Shown here piece by piece: positions 33,463-44,444 of a stretch of DNA of 64,000 bases. A program made the position numbers and the translations under genes. The notes beneath the pieces were generated by a model, which had not been told where the DNA came from, ran no database searches, and saw only the letters and a program-made list of their open reading frames with translations. The DNA comes from Selaginella moellendorffii. Its lineage: Eukaryota > Streptophyta > Lycopodiopsida > Selaginellales > Selaginellaceae. The DNA lies in assembly GCF_000143415.4 (NCBI RefSeq), contig NW_003314343.1:372813-436812 (forward strand), given 5' to 3'. Positions within the stretch are counted from its first letter, which is position 1. Each line of letters begins with the position of its first letter.

Positions 33463-34998
33463 TTAGTCTGTGGCGCATTGCGCTGGGGCGATCCCCAGGC
33501 GCAGCTTCTCCAGATCGTACTCCACCCACAGGTTTTGCTGCTGGTAGTTCCCGATGATGTTGAAGGGAATGTCGCCACTCATCAGGAACGCCAGGCACAG
33601 TGTCGTCTGCTCCTCACTGCTGCTCACGGGTATGAGAATGCTGTTCTTGGGGAGCACCACGTCCAGGCCGCCGCGGAAATGCAGCGTGATCGAGGGAAGG
33701 ATCGTGGATTCCAGCGCGGCGGTGCCGCTGGTGATGTTGTAGCATGGAGTGAAGCCGGAGTTATCGTCCACTTTGGCCAGGTGAGACGTTCTCGCCAAGA
33801 ACTCTCTCCTCATCGCTTGGAAGGCAGGCTTCTTAAGGTACGTAAACGCAGTCCCCGAGTCGATGATCGTTCCGCCGCTGCCAGTCACCTTGTCGATGTC
33901 GAAGTTTTTGTGTGACAGTGGCAACCGGCTCTCGTCCACGCTGATCCCGACCAGGCCAACGTAGTAGTAGTCCAAGGATGCGCTTGGAACCGCCGGGTTC
34001 TGGACGAGCGGCGTGTATCGGAGATACGGGGAGATGATATCCGACTCCCCGAAGAAGACGAGGCCGGAAGAGTTGAGGTGGGCGATCTTGTCCGGGAAGC
34101 AGTGAGAAAACTTTCGAGCGTACCGCGAGCTTAGCTGCGACGGGAAGGAGATCGGCCTCCGGTCCATTCCCAGCAGCCCGGACGCTCCCGTCGGTAAGCC
34201 TTCTCGATCGATATCCGCGCAACCGAGGGTGATGTTGCTGAGCTTCACAGGTTCGCCATCTCCAAAGTTTGGGGTGTTGCCTGCGATGGTTTCCATGGCC
34301 AGCAGGCCCGAGCTCAAGCTTCCATCACCGTACTGGATAGAGAAGAGGCAAGTCCTTCCAGACGGGCTGCAGAATGGCTTGACACCCTGGTAGACGTTGG
34401 TGCAAGTGGAGGAGGCGCAGGGAAGCTTGAAGAAGGAGGAAGAGTGGCGGGGATTGAAAGGTGGCCGGAGAGCGGGCACGCAGTCTTTGCAAGGCACGCA
34501 CTGGATCCAGGAGACGTCGCTGCCCGTGTCCATGATGAGAACAACTTCCACTGCTGGTGTTCCGACTTGGAGTGGCACGTAGTACTCGAGCCCGGCTTGT
34601 CCCAGCGTCACAACGGGGCTCGTGAACCCGGTCACAGTGTTTTTTCCATGGTTACGATGGTGGTGATGGTGGTGGTGGTGGCGGTGGTGGTGGTGGTGGT
34701 GCTTACTTCGACGATGTTTTGCTACTCGAGCCTGCCGCGCTTGAACGTACTGGATGACATCTTTGAAGGCAGCATCACGGTGCGTGGGAGAAGACTCGGA
34801 ATCAAGCTCTAGTGCAAGCTTCTCGTCTCTCAGCTTGGATCTGGGTGCATCCCTGTGAACGACACTGAAGCCGATGCTTGTGCTTCCATCGCTGGCCTCG
34901 AGCACGGATCGGACGTCCAGAGAATGAGCAGCAGCAGCAGCAGCAACAGTCGATCTGATGAGCACAAACAGCAGCAACAATGGTTTGGAAGGCTGCAT
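33463..34998 (-). CDS. Pepsin-like (A1) aspartic protease, secreted, 511 aa
   Basis: A single intronless frame from the ATG at 34,998. It has a signal peptide (PLLLLFVLIRSTVAAAAAA) and a propeptide to about residue 130. Catalytic motifs are DTGS at 157-160 and DSGT at 380-383, with a flap Tyr in IQYGDGS (223). Paired Cys match the plant nepenthesin/CDR1-like class. The C-terminus GNYQQQNLWVEYDLEK is typical. Length is in the usual range. Oddity: the propeptide carries 14 His in a 15-residue tract (100-114). The paralogue at 1.5 kb is a short relic. Role (apoplastic proteolysis, perhaps defence) is inferred from the family. Confidence 0.92.
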   Translation of the reverse strand: MQPSKPLLLLFVLIRSTVAAAAAAHSLDVRSVLEASDGSTSIGFSVVHRDAPRSKLRDEKLALELDSESSPTHRDAAFKDVIQYVQARQARVAKHRRSKHHHHHHRHHHHHHHHRNHGKNTVTGFTSPVVTLGQAGLEYYVPLQVGTPAVEVVLIMDTGSDVSWIQCVPCKDCVPALRPPFNPRHSSSFFKLPCASSTCTNVYQGVKPFCSPSGRTCLFSIQYGDGSLSSGLLAMETIAGNTPNFGDGEPVKLSNITLGCADIDREGLPTGASGLLGMDRRPISFPSQLSSRYARKFSHCFPDKIAHLNSSGLVFFGESDIISPYLRYTPLVQNPAVPSASLDYYYVGLVGISVDESRLPLSHKNFDIDKVTGSGGTIIDSGTAFTYLKKPAFQAMRREFLARTSHLAKVDDNSGFTPCYNITSGTAALESTILPSITLHFRGGLDVVLPKNSILIPVSSSEEQTTLCLAFLMSGDIPFNIIGNYQQQNLWVEYDLEKLRLGIAPAQCATD

Positions 34999-35413
34999 TG
35001 CTTTCTCTTCTCTGGAGCGAGCAAGCTCCTTTTATGGGCAACGTCCGGCCGATCCATCTGTGGAGTAACGTAAGAGGCCTGTTCTCGAGGGGTGGTGGCA
35101 AGAAGCAACTTAAGCTGGAAGCCGTTTTGGTTTATGCTTAACATCCGAGATTGACACAATCACAAGGTGGAAGATTCTACTTCCTTGTACAAGCCTCAAA
35201 AATCCAGGACACCAGGAAAAGATGGAAGTTTCATCTATGATATCTCTCATCAGGTACGTGTCAATATGATCTTCCACATTCTAACACTCCAACTGTGCTT
35301 TTTTGTAGCTATGTGTGATCGGGCGGAAGCGATTCATCACAAGGAAAAGGTAAGCTTGCTGTTGGTTCTTTGTTACTCTAACTTGTGCTTGCTTTGTTTC
35401 CAGAGCTCTTCAA

Positions 35414-35674
35414 TCGATGAGAGAAGGAAGTTGTGATCGTCTGGGCGGTGGTGGTGGCGATGGTAGCAGCAGGAGCGCAGGGCGTGAAGCTACTCTCAGC
35501 GAGGAATCCATTCCAGTCAACCAAACGCTGGCGGATCTCGATCATGGCACTTACTGGAACAGCCTCAACCAAACGCTTTCGACTGTGTCGCAGGACTCGA
35601 CAACACTGCTCCCACTTCCAGGTGTGATCCTGTGCGAGAGAGTGGAGAGAAAAAAGAAAAGAGATCTTCCATAA
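35414..35674 (+). pseudogene. Gnk2/DUF26 paralogue, disabled
   Basis: Sequence matches the intact gene at 1,905-2,354 in two frames: VVVAMVAAGAQGVKLLS in one, then SIPVNQTLADL and TYWNSLNQTL in another, ending in the shared ERVERKKKRDLP-like tail. The start codon region and most of the domain, including the CRGC pair, are lost. It lies 0.4 kb upstream of the protease, as in the left block. Confidence 0.8.
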
Positions 35675-35881
35675 AAGCTTGGAGGAGATCTTCTTTAAGT
35701 TCCAGCGACCAAGTCGAGAAGAAATAAACATCCAATAAAGGCCCCCGTGATAAAGTGGAGGACGATTAACCTCCAACCCACATCGCCAATTGGAAGCATC
35801 CAGGTCGTGGACCGCGCCAGGAAATGTGAAACAGAGCCCAGCGATGCTGATTTCTCGGGCTGCCCGTCACCCTCCGCCGCC

Positions 35882-38800
35882 ATGGCCGATGCCCACCGCC
35901 ACCACCACGAGGAGGAGCGCCAGGAGGAGGACGAGGGTGGCGGCGATGGCGATGAGCAAATCCTCCACTCGTCAAAGGGATGCTGCCGCTTCCTGCGATC
36001 TCTCCGGGCGCTGGTGGTGGTCACGCTGGTGCTCCACTTGGGCATCTCCGCGCTGGGCACCGCAATGGCGGTGGTGTCGTCCTCCTCCAGCGGCTGCCCA
36101 CGATCGCTGCTAGTGGCGGCGGCGCTGGTTGCTAGCGGCGCTTGCGCGCGAGTGGCTTGGGTGGTGGGCACTGGCTTGTGCCAGGCCGCCACCGCGGTTA
36201 CCATGATCGCCGAGGAGCACGTCCCAGCTTCTCGGAGGAGGACGAGCGGCGCCACCAGCGCGGCGATCAGGATTGGGAGACGGGTAAGAAACAAGCAATG
36301 TGGATTCTCATCTCTTTTTTCTTCCTTGTGCTCTTGCTCGAGCACAGATTTGGTATCGAAGGTGGCTATGGTGGGGACGATTTGGTGTTCTTGTCACCTC
36401 CTTCCAAACAGGAGGAGCTTGCTACTTGACCATCTTGGCTGTAAGGAACGCTCGTTCATCCTTTTGCTTCCCTGGTAAGGATCAAGCACTGTGTTCTTTG
36501 GATCTTCTTTGTTCTAGCTCTATAGGATCTTCTCCTTTGTTTTCTCTCTCGTGTCACAGGCCCTGACGCGGCGGCATTGTTGCGAGACACGCTTGTCATC
36601 CTTCCCATCGCTACATGGCTGCTCGTCTTGGCACAGTGTTGCGTTGGCTCGGACGTGCTCTCTTGGAGGTCGCTCTACGAGATGCAACACGAGGCATGGC
36701 GCGCTCACTACCGCGAGATTTTCGATCGCGGCATTCGAGAGCTGCTTTGCTGCCTTGGGCGATCGAGATATCTGTGAGTCGCGAAAGAAAAATCGCTTTT
36801 TTCTTGTGTGCTCATTTAGTACTTGTGAATGGATCTCCAGGACAACCATGGATGAAGACGAGGTTGATACGGTGGCAGCACTTTTAGGCGATCTTGTTGC
36901 ATACCGTGCTGCCGGTGCAAGCCATCTCGAGTTTCTCGCTGGTAAAGATTCATGGATAGAACTTGCAAGCAAGCTTTTTTTTATCTTTCTTTGTTTCTAC
37001 AGGTGTTGCTCTTCTGAGAACTCGCAAGTCCAAGCCTCCAGTTCCGAAAGATCTCCCTCCGGCTCCCGGTCCGCTGGTCACAGAAGCTGCTCTTCTCCAT
37101 CCATATGCCGTGGCTGCGTACACGGTTTGCGATTGTCAAAACAATGCTGTCAGCTTCAAAGAGTTCTCTTGCTGATCTTCCCAGGGGCCATTGCTGGACA
37201 TTGGACGCACACCGCTACTCTTTCCCTGTGCTTGGATGTACCGGCAAGGACTCCTCAGCTTATGGAACCGCAGAAGGTAGCTCGAGTTTTTCTTTCATCT
37301 CGGAGAAACAGCTAACTAAGCTTTGGCTTGCAGGAGCCCGAGTGTCGACGGTGATAATTGGTGGCGAGGCCATGCGACTGCGTTCCTTCGTGCTGCTCGC
37401 CTCCCAGCCGAGGCGCTCTTGAAAGGAAGGATTCACCAGGTTTTGATGTTTGTAGCGTCACAAGTTTCCCGCGAGCTGACTTGGTCACTCACTATTTCAG
37501 AGAAACCGAGAGACAGTCTACTTCGTGATTGAGTTGAAGGAACTCAAGTTGGTTGTTGTCGCTGTTCGTGGGACTGAAACACCGGAGGATCTTCTCACAG
37601 ATGGCCTGGGACGTGAATGCATCCTTGCCGACGCTGATTTTCAAGGATTGTTCCTGTAAGTAGTGCTCTCGCTCTCATTCCCTACAAGTTTGATACTCTA
37701 CGCAGGTCTGGTCATTTGTCTGACACAGCAAAGCGTGAAATCTCGTCGTCAAATCCTCACTATGGCCATGCCGGTGTGGTGGCGGCGGCCAGAGAGCTTG
37801 CCTTCGAGCTGGACAGCCCTGAAGATAATCCCGAGCTTTCAGGTTTCGAAAGAAAACTCTTTGCTCATGTTTAAGTTTGTGTTTTCATTTCTTTAGCAGG
37901 TAGCGCTGGATCATCGAAAAAAACTGGTTTTTTGACTTCCATACTCGGTCCCGGTGGGAAGTGTGAAGGCTTTTCTTTGAGATTTACCGGACACTCACTG
38001 GGTGGATCGATTGCTGCTATGGCGGGAATGATGGTACGTATGTATGAGTTTTCCTCTCTTGTATTTCAATCTCTCTCTTTCTCGAGCAGCTATGGCACCG
38101 CTTTCCAAACTTACACACTTACGGATATGGCGTTCTTCCCTGTGTCGACGCTGTCATCGCAGAAGCGTGCTCACCATTTGTAACAAGGTAGGCCGAAAGT
38201 TTCTTTCATCCTGCCCTGACCGTCCACCACCTTTTAGTGTTGTGTATAACGACGAGTTTGCATCGAGGATGTCCGTGGCTTCGCTGATGAGGCTCCGCGC
38301 GGCCTCGCTCCGAGCTCTAGCAGCGGACTCGGACACCTCCGAGTCGGCAGTGATAGCGAGAGTGGCCAGAAGGCTCTTCGGCTCATGGAGGCGAGGCAAA
38401 GCTTCCAATGCAGGGGCCACTGGCAAAACTTCCAATGGAGGAGCCACTAACGAAGACTCCAATCCAAGTCCCGGTGGAGCAACGCAGTACAAGCGTGGCA
38501 AATGCGGCCACAAGCTCAAAGGTGGAGCCTTTCTTTGCTACCATGCTTGTCACTGTGTCATGGGCATGCCCAAGGGCGCTCATGGCAGCTCGACCGTGGT
38601 AATGGGAAGGCCGGTTGGTTCCACGGCCAATGGTAGTGTTAATGGTAACGGTGGTAAGCTGGAGGCGACCAAGGTGGTGTCCGGGGAGGTTACGGTTGAG
38701 GAGAACGGTTCTGACGGGATGGTTGCTTCCCTGGATGCAGGATCTCGAGATAAAAACTCCAAGACCCGAGATGCCCGAGATGTCCGAGGTGACGAACTCG

Positions 38801-39264
38801 GCTCTAGTGGCGAGTTTCTCCGAGGTGTAGTGAGCGGTGAGCTGCTTAGCAATGGGATCCCGGGCCAAGGCGAGAATGGTCTTGTAGGATTCAAGCCGGG
38901 GTCGGACTTGCAAGAGATATGGCCGGTGGAGCTCGTGATGCCAGGCTTGGTCATTCATCTGGTGCGTGTTCCAGACGAGGCACCGGGCTCGTCTTGGTTT
39001 GCGCGGAGGAGGAAGAAACAGCACCAAGCAATCCTGAGAGACCGAGATGATTTCCGGGACCTCGTGGTGTCTCCCTCGATGTTCCTGGATCATATGCCAT
39101 GGAGGTAACGTCGCCAACCTTGGTTTGTTTCTTTCGTTCTTTGTTGTTGAGTTTCTGTGCTTTGCAGGTGCCAGCGCGGGTTGGACGACGTTCTCAAGCA
39201 AGTTTGCACTCGACCACTTCACGCGGACGCGGAATCACAAGGCATCCAAGTCGATGGTTTCTGA
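35882..39264 (+). CDS. Plant sn1-diacylglycerol-lipase-like protein (lipase class 3 with N-terminal TM domain), 13 exons, 883 aa
   Basis: Exons: 35882-36283, 36348-36474, 36560-36773, 36841-36941, 37003-37124, 37185-37276, 37334-37439, 37501-37655, 37706-37842, 37900-38033, 38090-38187, 38238-39104, 39168-39264. All are GT-AG with phases that join (2,652 nt). The N-terminus has about four hydrophobic helices, then SWRSLYEMQHEAWRAHYREI, GDLVAYRAAG, DGDNWWRGHA, VAVRGTETPEDLLTDGLGRE, and the lipase nucleophile motif GHSLGGS (Ser about 518). This layout is that of plant mono-/diacylglycerol lipases, which would hydrolyse DAG at a membrane. Exon 12 carries a long, poorly conserved Gly/Ser-rich insert. 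The start is the first in-frame ATG; an earlier GTG is not used. Confidence 0.88.
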
Positions 39265-39273
39265 AGAAAACTT

Positions 39274-40167
39274 TCAGTTGAAAAGAGTGGAAATGACAAG
39301 CTCTTGCATGAATTTGACTCGCAAGTTTGCTTCCTTCAGTTTGTCGCACTGCTCCTCGGGGGACAAAGCTGCAACCTCCAGCCTTTGTTTGGAGAGGAAG
39401 ATTAGAACCAAGACAACCACGAGGCAACGCCATACCCTTTGTGTGAACATTGGCTTGCGTGCGAGCTATCAGAGAGCGTGGTGAGGAACGGATCCACTGT
39501 GTTACTGGGCGGTGGAGGCCTAACAACGCTTGCAGATGGATCGCTCTAAGCTCCTTGGTGAGCAAAGCCAAAGTTGCGTTTGATGCTAGTGCTCCTGATC
39601 TTCGAAAACGCCGCCGTCTCTGGATGTGGATGTGTAGTCAAGGAGAATTATCTGATTTTGTTCGTGTTTCAAAACGTTTGAAAGGATATCTTGAAAAGCT
39701 GACTGTGGTCTAGCATTATGTGGCCGGCCATGTCTTTCCAAACTTTGGTTCCACAGATCGGACAGACCTGCAGCTAGATGAACTTAGCACATCACTTGCA
39801 ATAAACAAGAGAAAGAAAAGAAAATTCGAAGGAAACACAGGACAGCAGCACAGACCAACCGAAAGGCACTTACTGCAACCTTAGACTCATAGCAGTGCTC
39901 GTCTTCTAAGTGCGAACAAAGGACAGCAACGTCGTAATCTTCGTAGCAATAGGGACACGAGTACTCGGTACGAGACTCGTCCTCGTCTGGATTATCTGGA
40001 GATGAAGAGAAAGAAATGAGAAACCATTCCAGAGACTTAGATAGCCCCCGTACCTGATTGCTGGCGCTTAGGAGTTGACGAGGAAGAAGAGAGGAGGACG
40101 AAGTGGAGGGAGCGACCGGCGCTGCAGACTTATGGTTCCGGTGATTGCCATCTCCATCGCCATCCAT
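39274..40167 (-). CDS. Di19-type zinc-finger protein, with a U12-type AT-AC intron
   Basis: Supported exons are 39874-39995 (EYSCPYCYEDYDVAVLCSHL EDEHCYESKVA), 39690-39767 (VCPICGTKVWKDMAGHIMLD HSQLFK), 39436-39625 (IQRRRRFRRSGALASN...) and 39274-39368 (ALSPEEQCDKLKEANLRVKF MQELVISTLFN). These are the two C2H2-like fingers, the basic RRRR stretch and the C-terminal helix of dehydration-induced 19 proteins, nuclear stress regulators. The N-terminal exon is uncertain: MDGDGDGN at 40,167 to a donor at 40,053 is open, but its phase does not match the acceptor at 39,996. The stop lies 9 nt from the stop of the convergent lipase gene. Confidence 0.8.
39626..39689 (-). other. U12-type AT-AC intron in the Di19 gene (64 nt)
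   Basis: The donor is AAG|ATATCCTTT, the U12 AT-AC consensus. A branch motif TCCTTGAC has its A at 39,638, 12 nt from the intron end. The acceptor is TCCAC|ATCCAG. Splicing joins LFK to IQRRRRFRR, matching LFKLQRRRRLRR-like sequences of other Di19 proteins. No GT-AG alternative gives this join. Confidence 0.85.
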
Positions 40168-40535
40168 GTCGCAAGTCTTGCCAGTGGTGGTAGCGTTGGT
40201 GGCACGACCAAGCACCCGCCAGCGGCCCCCCTTGGGGACCGGCCGCGGCCCCGGTACTATAACGGCCCCAGGTGCTAAGAGGGGTCCGACAAAGCCTCCG
40301 CCACCACCACCACCTCCGCTTCCTCCGCCCCTCCCCCGTCCCCTGGCTAGCACCTCCTCGACCGTCACTTGCGCTAACCTTGGCTGCTACTACGCTAGAA
40401 CAATGCATGGAAAAAGGATGTAGTTCCGCCACTTCCCTGGGCCTGCTTTGCTTTCTCTCGCTTTTCCTGTGCCTTGCGCCTGGGCTTTGTGTGCTCGGTG
40501 AAGGAAGACGACGCACCAGGACGCCACGTGGCCGC

Positions 40536-41996
40536 CTAGTCGGGCCAGTTGAAAGAGCTGCGTAGTAACTCCTTGGGCACACGTCCGAATCCCTGGCTGA
40601 TGCGTAGCATCGCCTCAAACTCGTCGCGGTCCTTCTTCAGGCCGGAAAGTTGCTGGAGCGCCCTCTCCATGAAGGCGTCGTAGCTCTCCAGCGATTGCTT
40701 GGACGAGTTGGACGGTGGCGGCAGCAGCGACTTGTCGAATTCCAGTTGCTGGTACTGCTTCAGGATGCGGTCCATCTGTTTCGTCAGCTTCTCCCTGGCG
40801 GTCGCGTACTCTTGCTCTTGAGCGCGCTTGAGGCCTTCCAGCGCGCGATCAATCTCTAACTGGTACTGCGGGATCAAGGAGTTCGCCGGGGGGACGACCT
40901 CACCAGGCTGTGGAGTGAGGACGAGAGCTTTGGAGAGTGCACAAACGGCACCATCTTCGTCCAAGGGTGGAGGAGCCGGAGGAGCCGAGGAAGTATCAAC
41001 CTCCATAGCTTCTTCTGCCGGAACAGCCAAATCCATCTTGTCTGCACGCTCGGGCTCTGGATCTCGACCCGAGTTGCTAGCCTCGCCTGGAGCTCCAGAA
41101 TCTACAAGGGGGAAAACCAAGCGGGTTGAGTTACATCCTCGTCGAGAAGGATGAGTCGAGTCCTCTTACCGACGTGATTCGAGTTTCCATTGCATGGATC
41201 GTTACACATCCGCGTCGAAACGGCTTGTATGTCGTCACCATTCCCGGCCTAGCGGTAGAAACACACCCATCTCATCAAACGAGGAAGAAAAACTTAGCTA
41301 GCTCGCTTAGCTAACAAATCTAAACACGTTTGTGTTCAACATCTTTGGCAGGTACCTGATTGTCAACTGATGGCTGTTGCTTTCGTTTCCTCCAAGAATA
41401 TGTTGATAACTGTAGTTTTATGTTAACAGAAGAGCTGGTGGACATAAAACGGTGAACAAAATACCTGAACAGGCGGGCCAACAGTTCTCCGGAGTTGATC
41501 TGCTGTTATATGTTCAAAATAACGGTTGTGGACATAAAACGATAAATATAAAACGTGAACAGGTGGCTGATTGTCATCGATGGTCCCTGCTGGGCTGGCC
41601 TCAGGAGGCTCCTCATCTTCCTCGGTCTGCAGTTACATGTTAAAAATAAATCTTGTGAACATAAAACGGTAAACAACAAACCTGAACTGGCAGCTGATGG
41701 TCATCAGTTCCTTGCTCAACAATTGCTGCCCCTTCAGCTTTGGTCTGTTAAATGTTAAAAGTAAGACAAGTGCATATAAAACTGTAAACGGAAAACCTCA
41801 ACAGGCGGCTGGCCTGCTTCATCTTCCTCAGTCTGCAGTTACATGTTAAAATTAAACACAGAAAGGTAAATAGAGAACCTGAATGTGCCTACAGTTGAGA
41901 AGCTCCTGGGCCTGACGGCGGTCGGCTGACATTGGATTCTCGAACTCAGCAGCGGCCAGGAGCTGACCAGGAGTCATCAAAGGGGGTGCAGGGGAG
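40536..41996 (-). CDS. Acidic multi-exon coiled-coil protein gene, interrupted by LARD insertion
   Basis: Minus-strand exons with GT-AG ends: 41879-41996 (…LMTPGQLLAAAEFENPMSAD; 5' end cut by the LARD-B LTR), 41797-41832, 41682-41744, 41555-41626, a doubtful one near 41465-41502, 41356-41409, 41170-41248 and 40536-41101. Exons at 41.6-41.8 kb are multiples of 3 in phase 0 and encode acidic modules (TEEDE...PV(Q/E/H)). The last exon has a coiled coil (YQLEIDRALEGLKRAQEQEY; KLTKQMDRILKQYQQLEFDK) and ends RVPKELLRSSFNWPD. No known family is recognised. The upstream part continues beyond the insertion at 55,976-56,176. Confidence 0.6.
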
Positions 41997-42878
41997 TGTG
42001 AGACATAAAATCCTTAGGCCCCAAAAGGGGAGCCGGAAGGGTGCCATGTGGTAGTGGCCGAAGCGAAAGCCAAATGAGCATAACACGTTTGGACTAAAAG
42101 TTTTGACTTGAAAGGTCGAGAGTGGGAGTGGAACTCCCAATAAAGGGCTCGAGAAACAAGCATGAAGCGAGCAATGAGTAAGTCCCTAGAAAAGGGACAC
42201 AAGAGGACCAAAACATAACATGTGGAAGTGTCCGAAATAGACCCGAGATGGAGTCCGAGATGAACCCGAGATGAACCTGAGATGGAGTCCGAGATGGACC
42301 TGAGATGGAATCCAAGATGGACCCGAGATGGAGTCCGAGATGGACCCAAGATAAAGTCCAAGATGGACCCAAGATGGACCCGAGATGGAGTCTGAGATGG
42401 AGTTCGAGATGGACCCGAGATGGAGTCTGAGATGCAGTCCGAGATGGAGTCCGAGATGAACCCAAGATGGAGTCTGAGATGGAACCGGGACCGAGACCGA
42501 GACCGAGACCGAGTCCGAATTCGAGACCGTGACCGAGACCGAGCTCAAATCCAAGTTCGAGTTCGAGTCCGAGTTTGAATACTAATGGAAGCAGTTAGGT
42601 GAAAGCCCAAAGCAATCGTCCCCAAGGGGGAGGGGGGGGGAGGGGGTGTGAGACACAAAATCCCTAGGCCCCAAAGTGGAGCCGGAAGGGCGCCACATGG
42701 TAGTGGCCGAAGCGAGAGCCAAACGAGCGTAACACGTTTGGACCAAAAGCTCCGACTTGAAAAGTCAAGAGCGGGAGTGGAACTCCCAACGAAGTGCTCG
42801 AGGAACGAGCACGAAGCGAGCAAAAGGCGAGGCTCTAAAAAAGGGACCCAAAAGGACAAACACATGACACGTGGGAGT

Positions 42879-43445
42879 GTCCGAGATGGACTCGAGTTGG
42901 AGTCCGAAGTGGAGTCCGAGATGGACCCGAGTTGGAGTCCGAAGTGGAGTCCGAGATGGACCCGAGTTGGAGTCCGAAGTGGAGTCCGAGATGGACCCGA
43001 GATGGAGTCCGAGATGGAGTCCGAGATGGAGTCCGAGATGGAGTCCAAGGTGGACCCGAGATAGACCCGAAATGGAGTCCGAGATGGAGTCCGAGATGGA
43101 CCCGAGATGGAACCCGAGATGGAGTCCGAGATGGACCCGAGATGGACCCGAGATGGAGTCCGAGGTGGACCCGAGATGGACCCGAAATGGAGTCCGAGAT
43201 GGAGTCCGAGATGGACCCGAGATGGACCCGAGATGGACCCGAGATGGAGTCCGAGATGGAGTCCGAGATGGAGTCCGAGATGGAGTCCGAAGTCGAGACC
43301 GAGACCGGGACCGAGACTGAGACCGAGACCGAGATCGGGACCGAGACCGAGACCGAGGCCGAGGCCGAGACCGAGCCCGAGCCCGAGTCCGAGTCCGAAT
43401 CCGAGTCCGAGTCCGAGTCCGAGTCCGAGTCCGAGTCCGGAGCCT
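42879..43445 (+). repeat. LTR satellite of 11-12-bp GAGATGGA units plus GAGACC units (LARD-A 5' LTR)
   Basis: Alternating GAGATGGAGTCC (12 bp) and GAGATGGACCC (11 bp) units, then a GAGACC/GAGTCC hexamer block (about 43,290-43,440). The same array is in the 3' LTR (48,817-49,375) and, in diverged form, at 2,985-3,250, 21,395-21,740, 24,852-25,135, 31,247-31,530, 42,239-42,577, 54,708-54,958 and 59,010-59,208. All six frames are nearly stop-free, which creates large spurious frames. Confidence 0.9.
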
Positions 43446-44444
43446 GAGAGGGTGAAAGCCCAAAGCATTCGTCTCCCAGACCCTGGGGGGTTTGGTGAGC
43501 TCCAAAAGTATAGTAGGGGGAGGACTGCAGTGGAGCCAGTTTGGCCAGGAAAGGCCAGTTTGGCCCAGGAAGGCCGGACCCAGTGTTGGGTGATGAGCTG
43601 CCCACTGGGAAGTCCAAGACTAGAGTGAACACAGACCGACAAGCGGGGTAGCTTGGTGAAGTGTTCAAGAGCCGGCTCTAGTTCCCCCGGGAGATCGACT
43701 GGCCGATGCTCCCAGTCCAAGTGTGGGTGGCACTACCTACTTGGATACCTGTCGTGGCTCAATGGAACCTCGCTCTAAGCCCATGGCTAGAGCACCTAAA
43801 GGCGGAAGGCGAGGAGAGTACCCAGGTGGCTTGCGTAAGGCCACGGTGTTTCGAAATGTTGTCCCAAAGGCCCAGACTGTGGAAAGGAAGAGGAGCAGTC
43901 CTCTGGGGTAGTGACCAAGGACACAGTCGTGTGGTGAGGAAGTCCCAGAGGACCGTGGGACTTAGTGGTCGGGCCTGTGGGTCTCGATCCAGTGGCAGTG
44001 TTGGCAAACACGGCCAGGGGCAGAAAGGGACTTAGTGGGAACTGACAGAGGGATATTGGGGAAGGCTATTCCCCTTGTCGGTGGGCATCCTAAGGATGCT
44101 AAGGAGTGGATCTGAGATGACCACTCACGGATGGTTTGCCTAGTCTTGGAGAGCCAAGACAGTGATGCAAATGGTATTGGACTACCAGTGTGGCAAAGGT
44201 GATTGGGCATGGCCTTAGCGTAACGGGCTGCTATGTCGGTGGTACCTTTGAGTGTCGGTCATGGGATCGGACACGTGGTGCACTTGGACCCAGTGCAAAT
44301 GTTAAGTGGCATGGATGCCATTCTCGGGGCTAGCAAGTCCCAAGTCCTGGATTGGACTTATGGAGGTTGTGAATGAGACTCCTCCAAGTGGTCAGAGGTG
44401 TGGTTAAGTGACTAAAGTAAGAATGGAAAATTTAGTCTCTTACA

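Noticed and set aside
33463-33915. Plus-strand frames opposite the aspartic protease
   Set aside because: Shadows of the intact protease, whose catalytic motifs are on the minus strand.
35747-35881. GTG-initiated N-terminal extension of the lipase
   Set aside because: Non-ATG start. The first in-frame ATG at 35,882 directly precedes the His/Glu-rich leader and TM segments.
35695-36345. 216-aa minus-strand frame opposite the lipase first exon
   Set aside because: It is the antisense of a GC-rich exon whose sense strand encodes the expected TM segments and joins in phase to twelve further exons.
38383-39222. 279-aa minus-strand frame opposite lipase exon 12
   Set aside because: Antisense shadow of a long Gly/Ser-rich exon. 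It lacks any domain and overlaps the better supported lipase frame.
39436-39625. Apparent frameshift in Di19 exon 4 (LQALLG versus PPPPSNTVDPFL frames)
   Set aside because: Using the donor GTATGG at 39,435 and the acceptor TTGCAG ending at 39,369 joins the original frame to ALSPEEQ without any indel.
42545-43720. Long open frames up to 391 aa over the LTR satellite (also at 48.5-49.6, 21.3-21.9, 24.8-25.1 and 31.2-31.5 kb)
   Set aside because: All frames of the GAGATGGA(C/G)TCC satellite are nearly free of stops. Frames vary with unit number between LTR copies and match no protein family.
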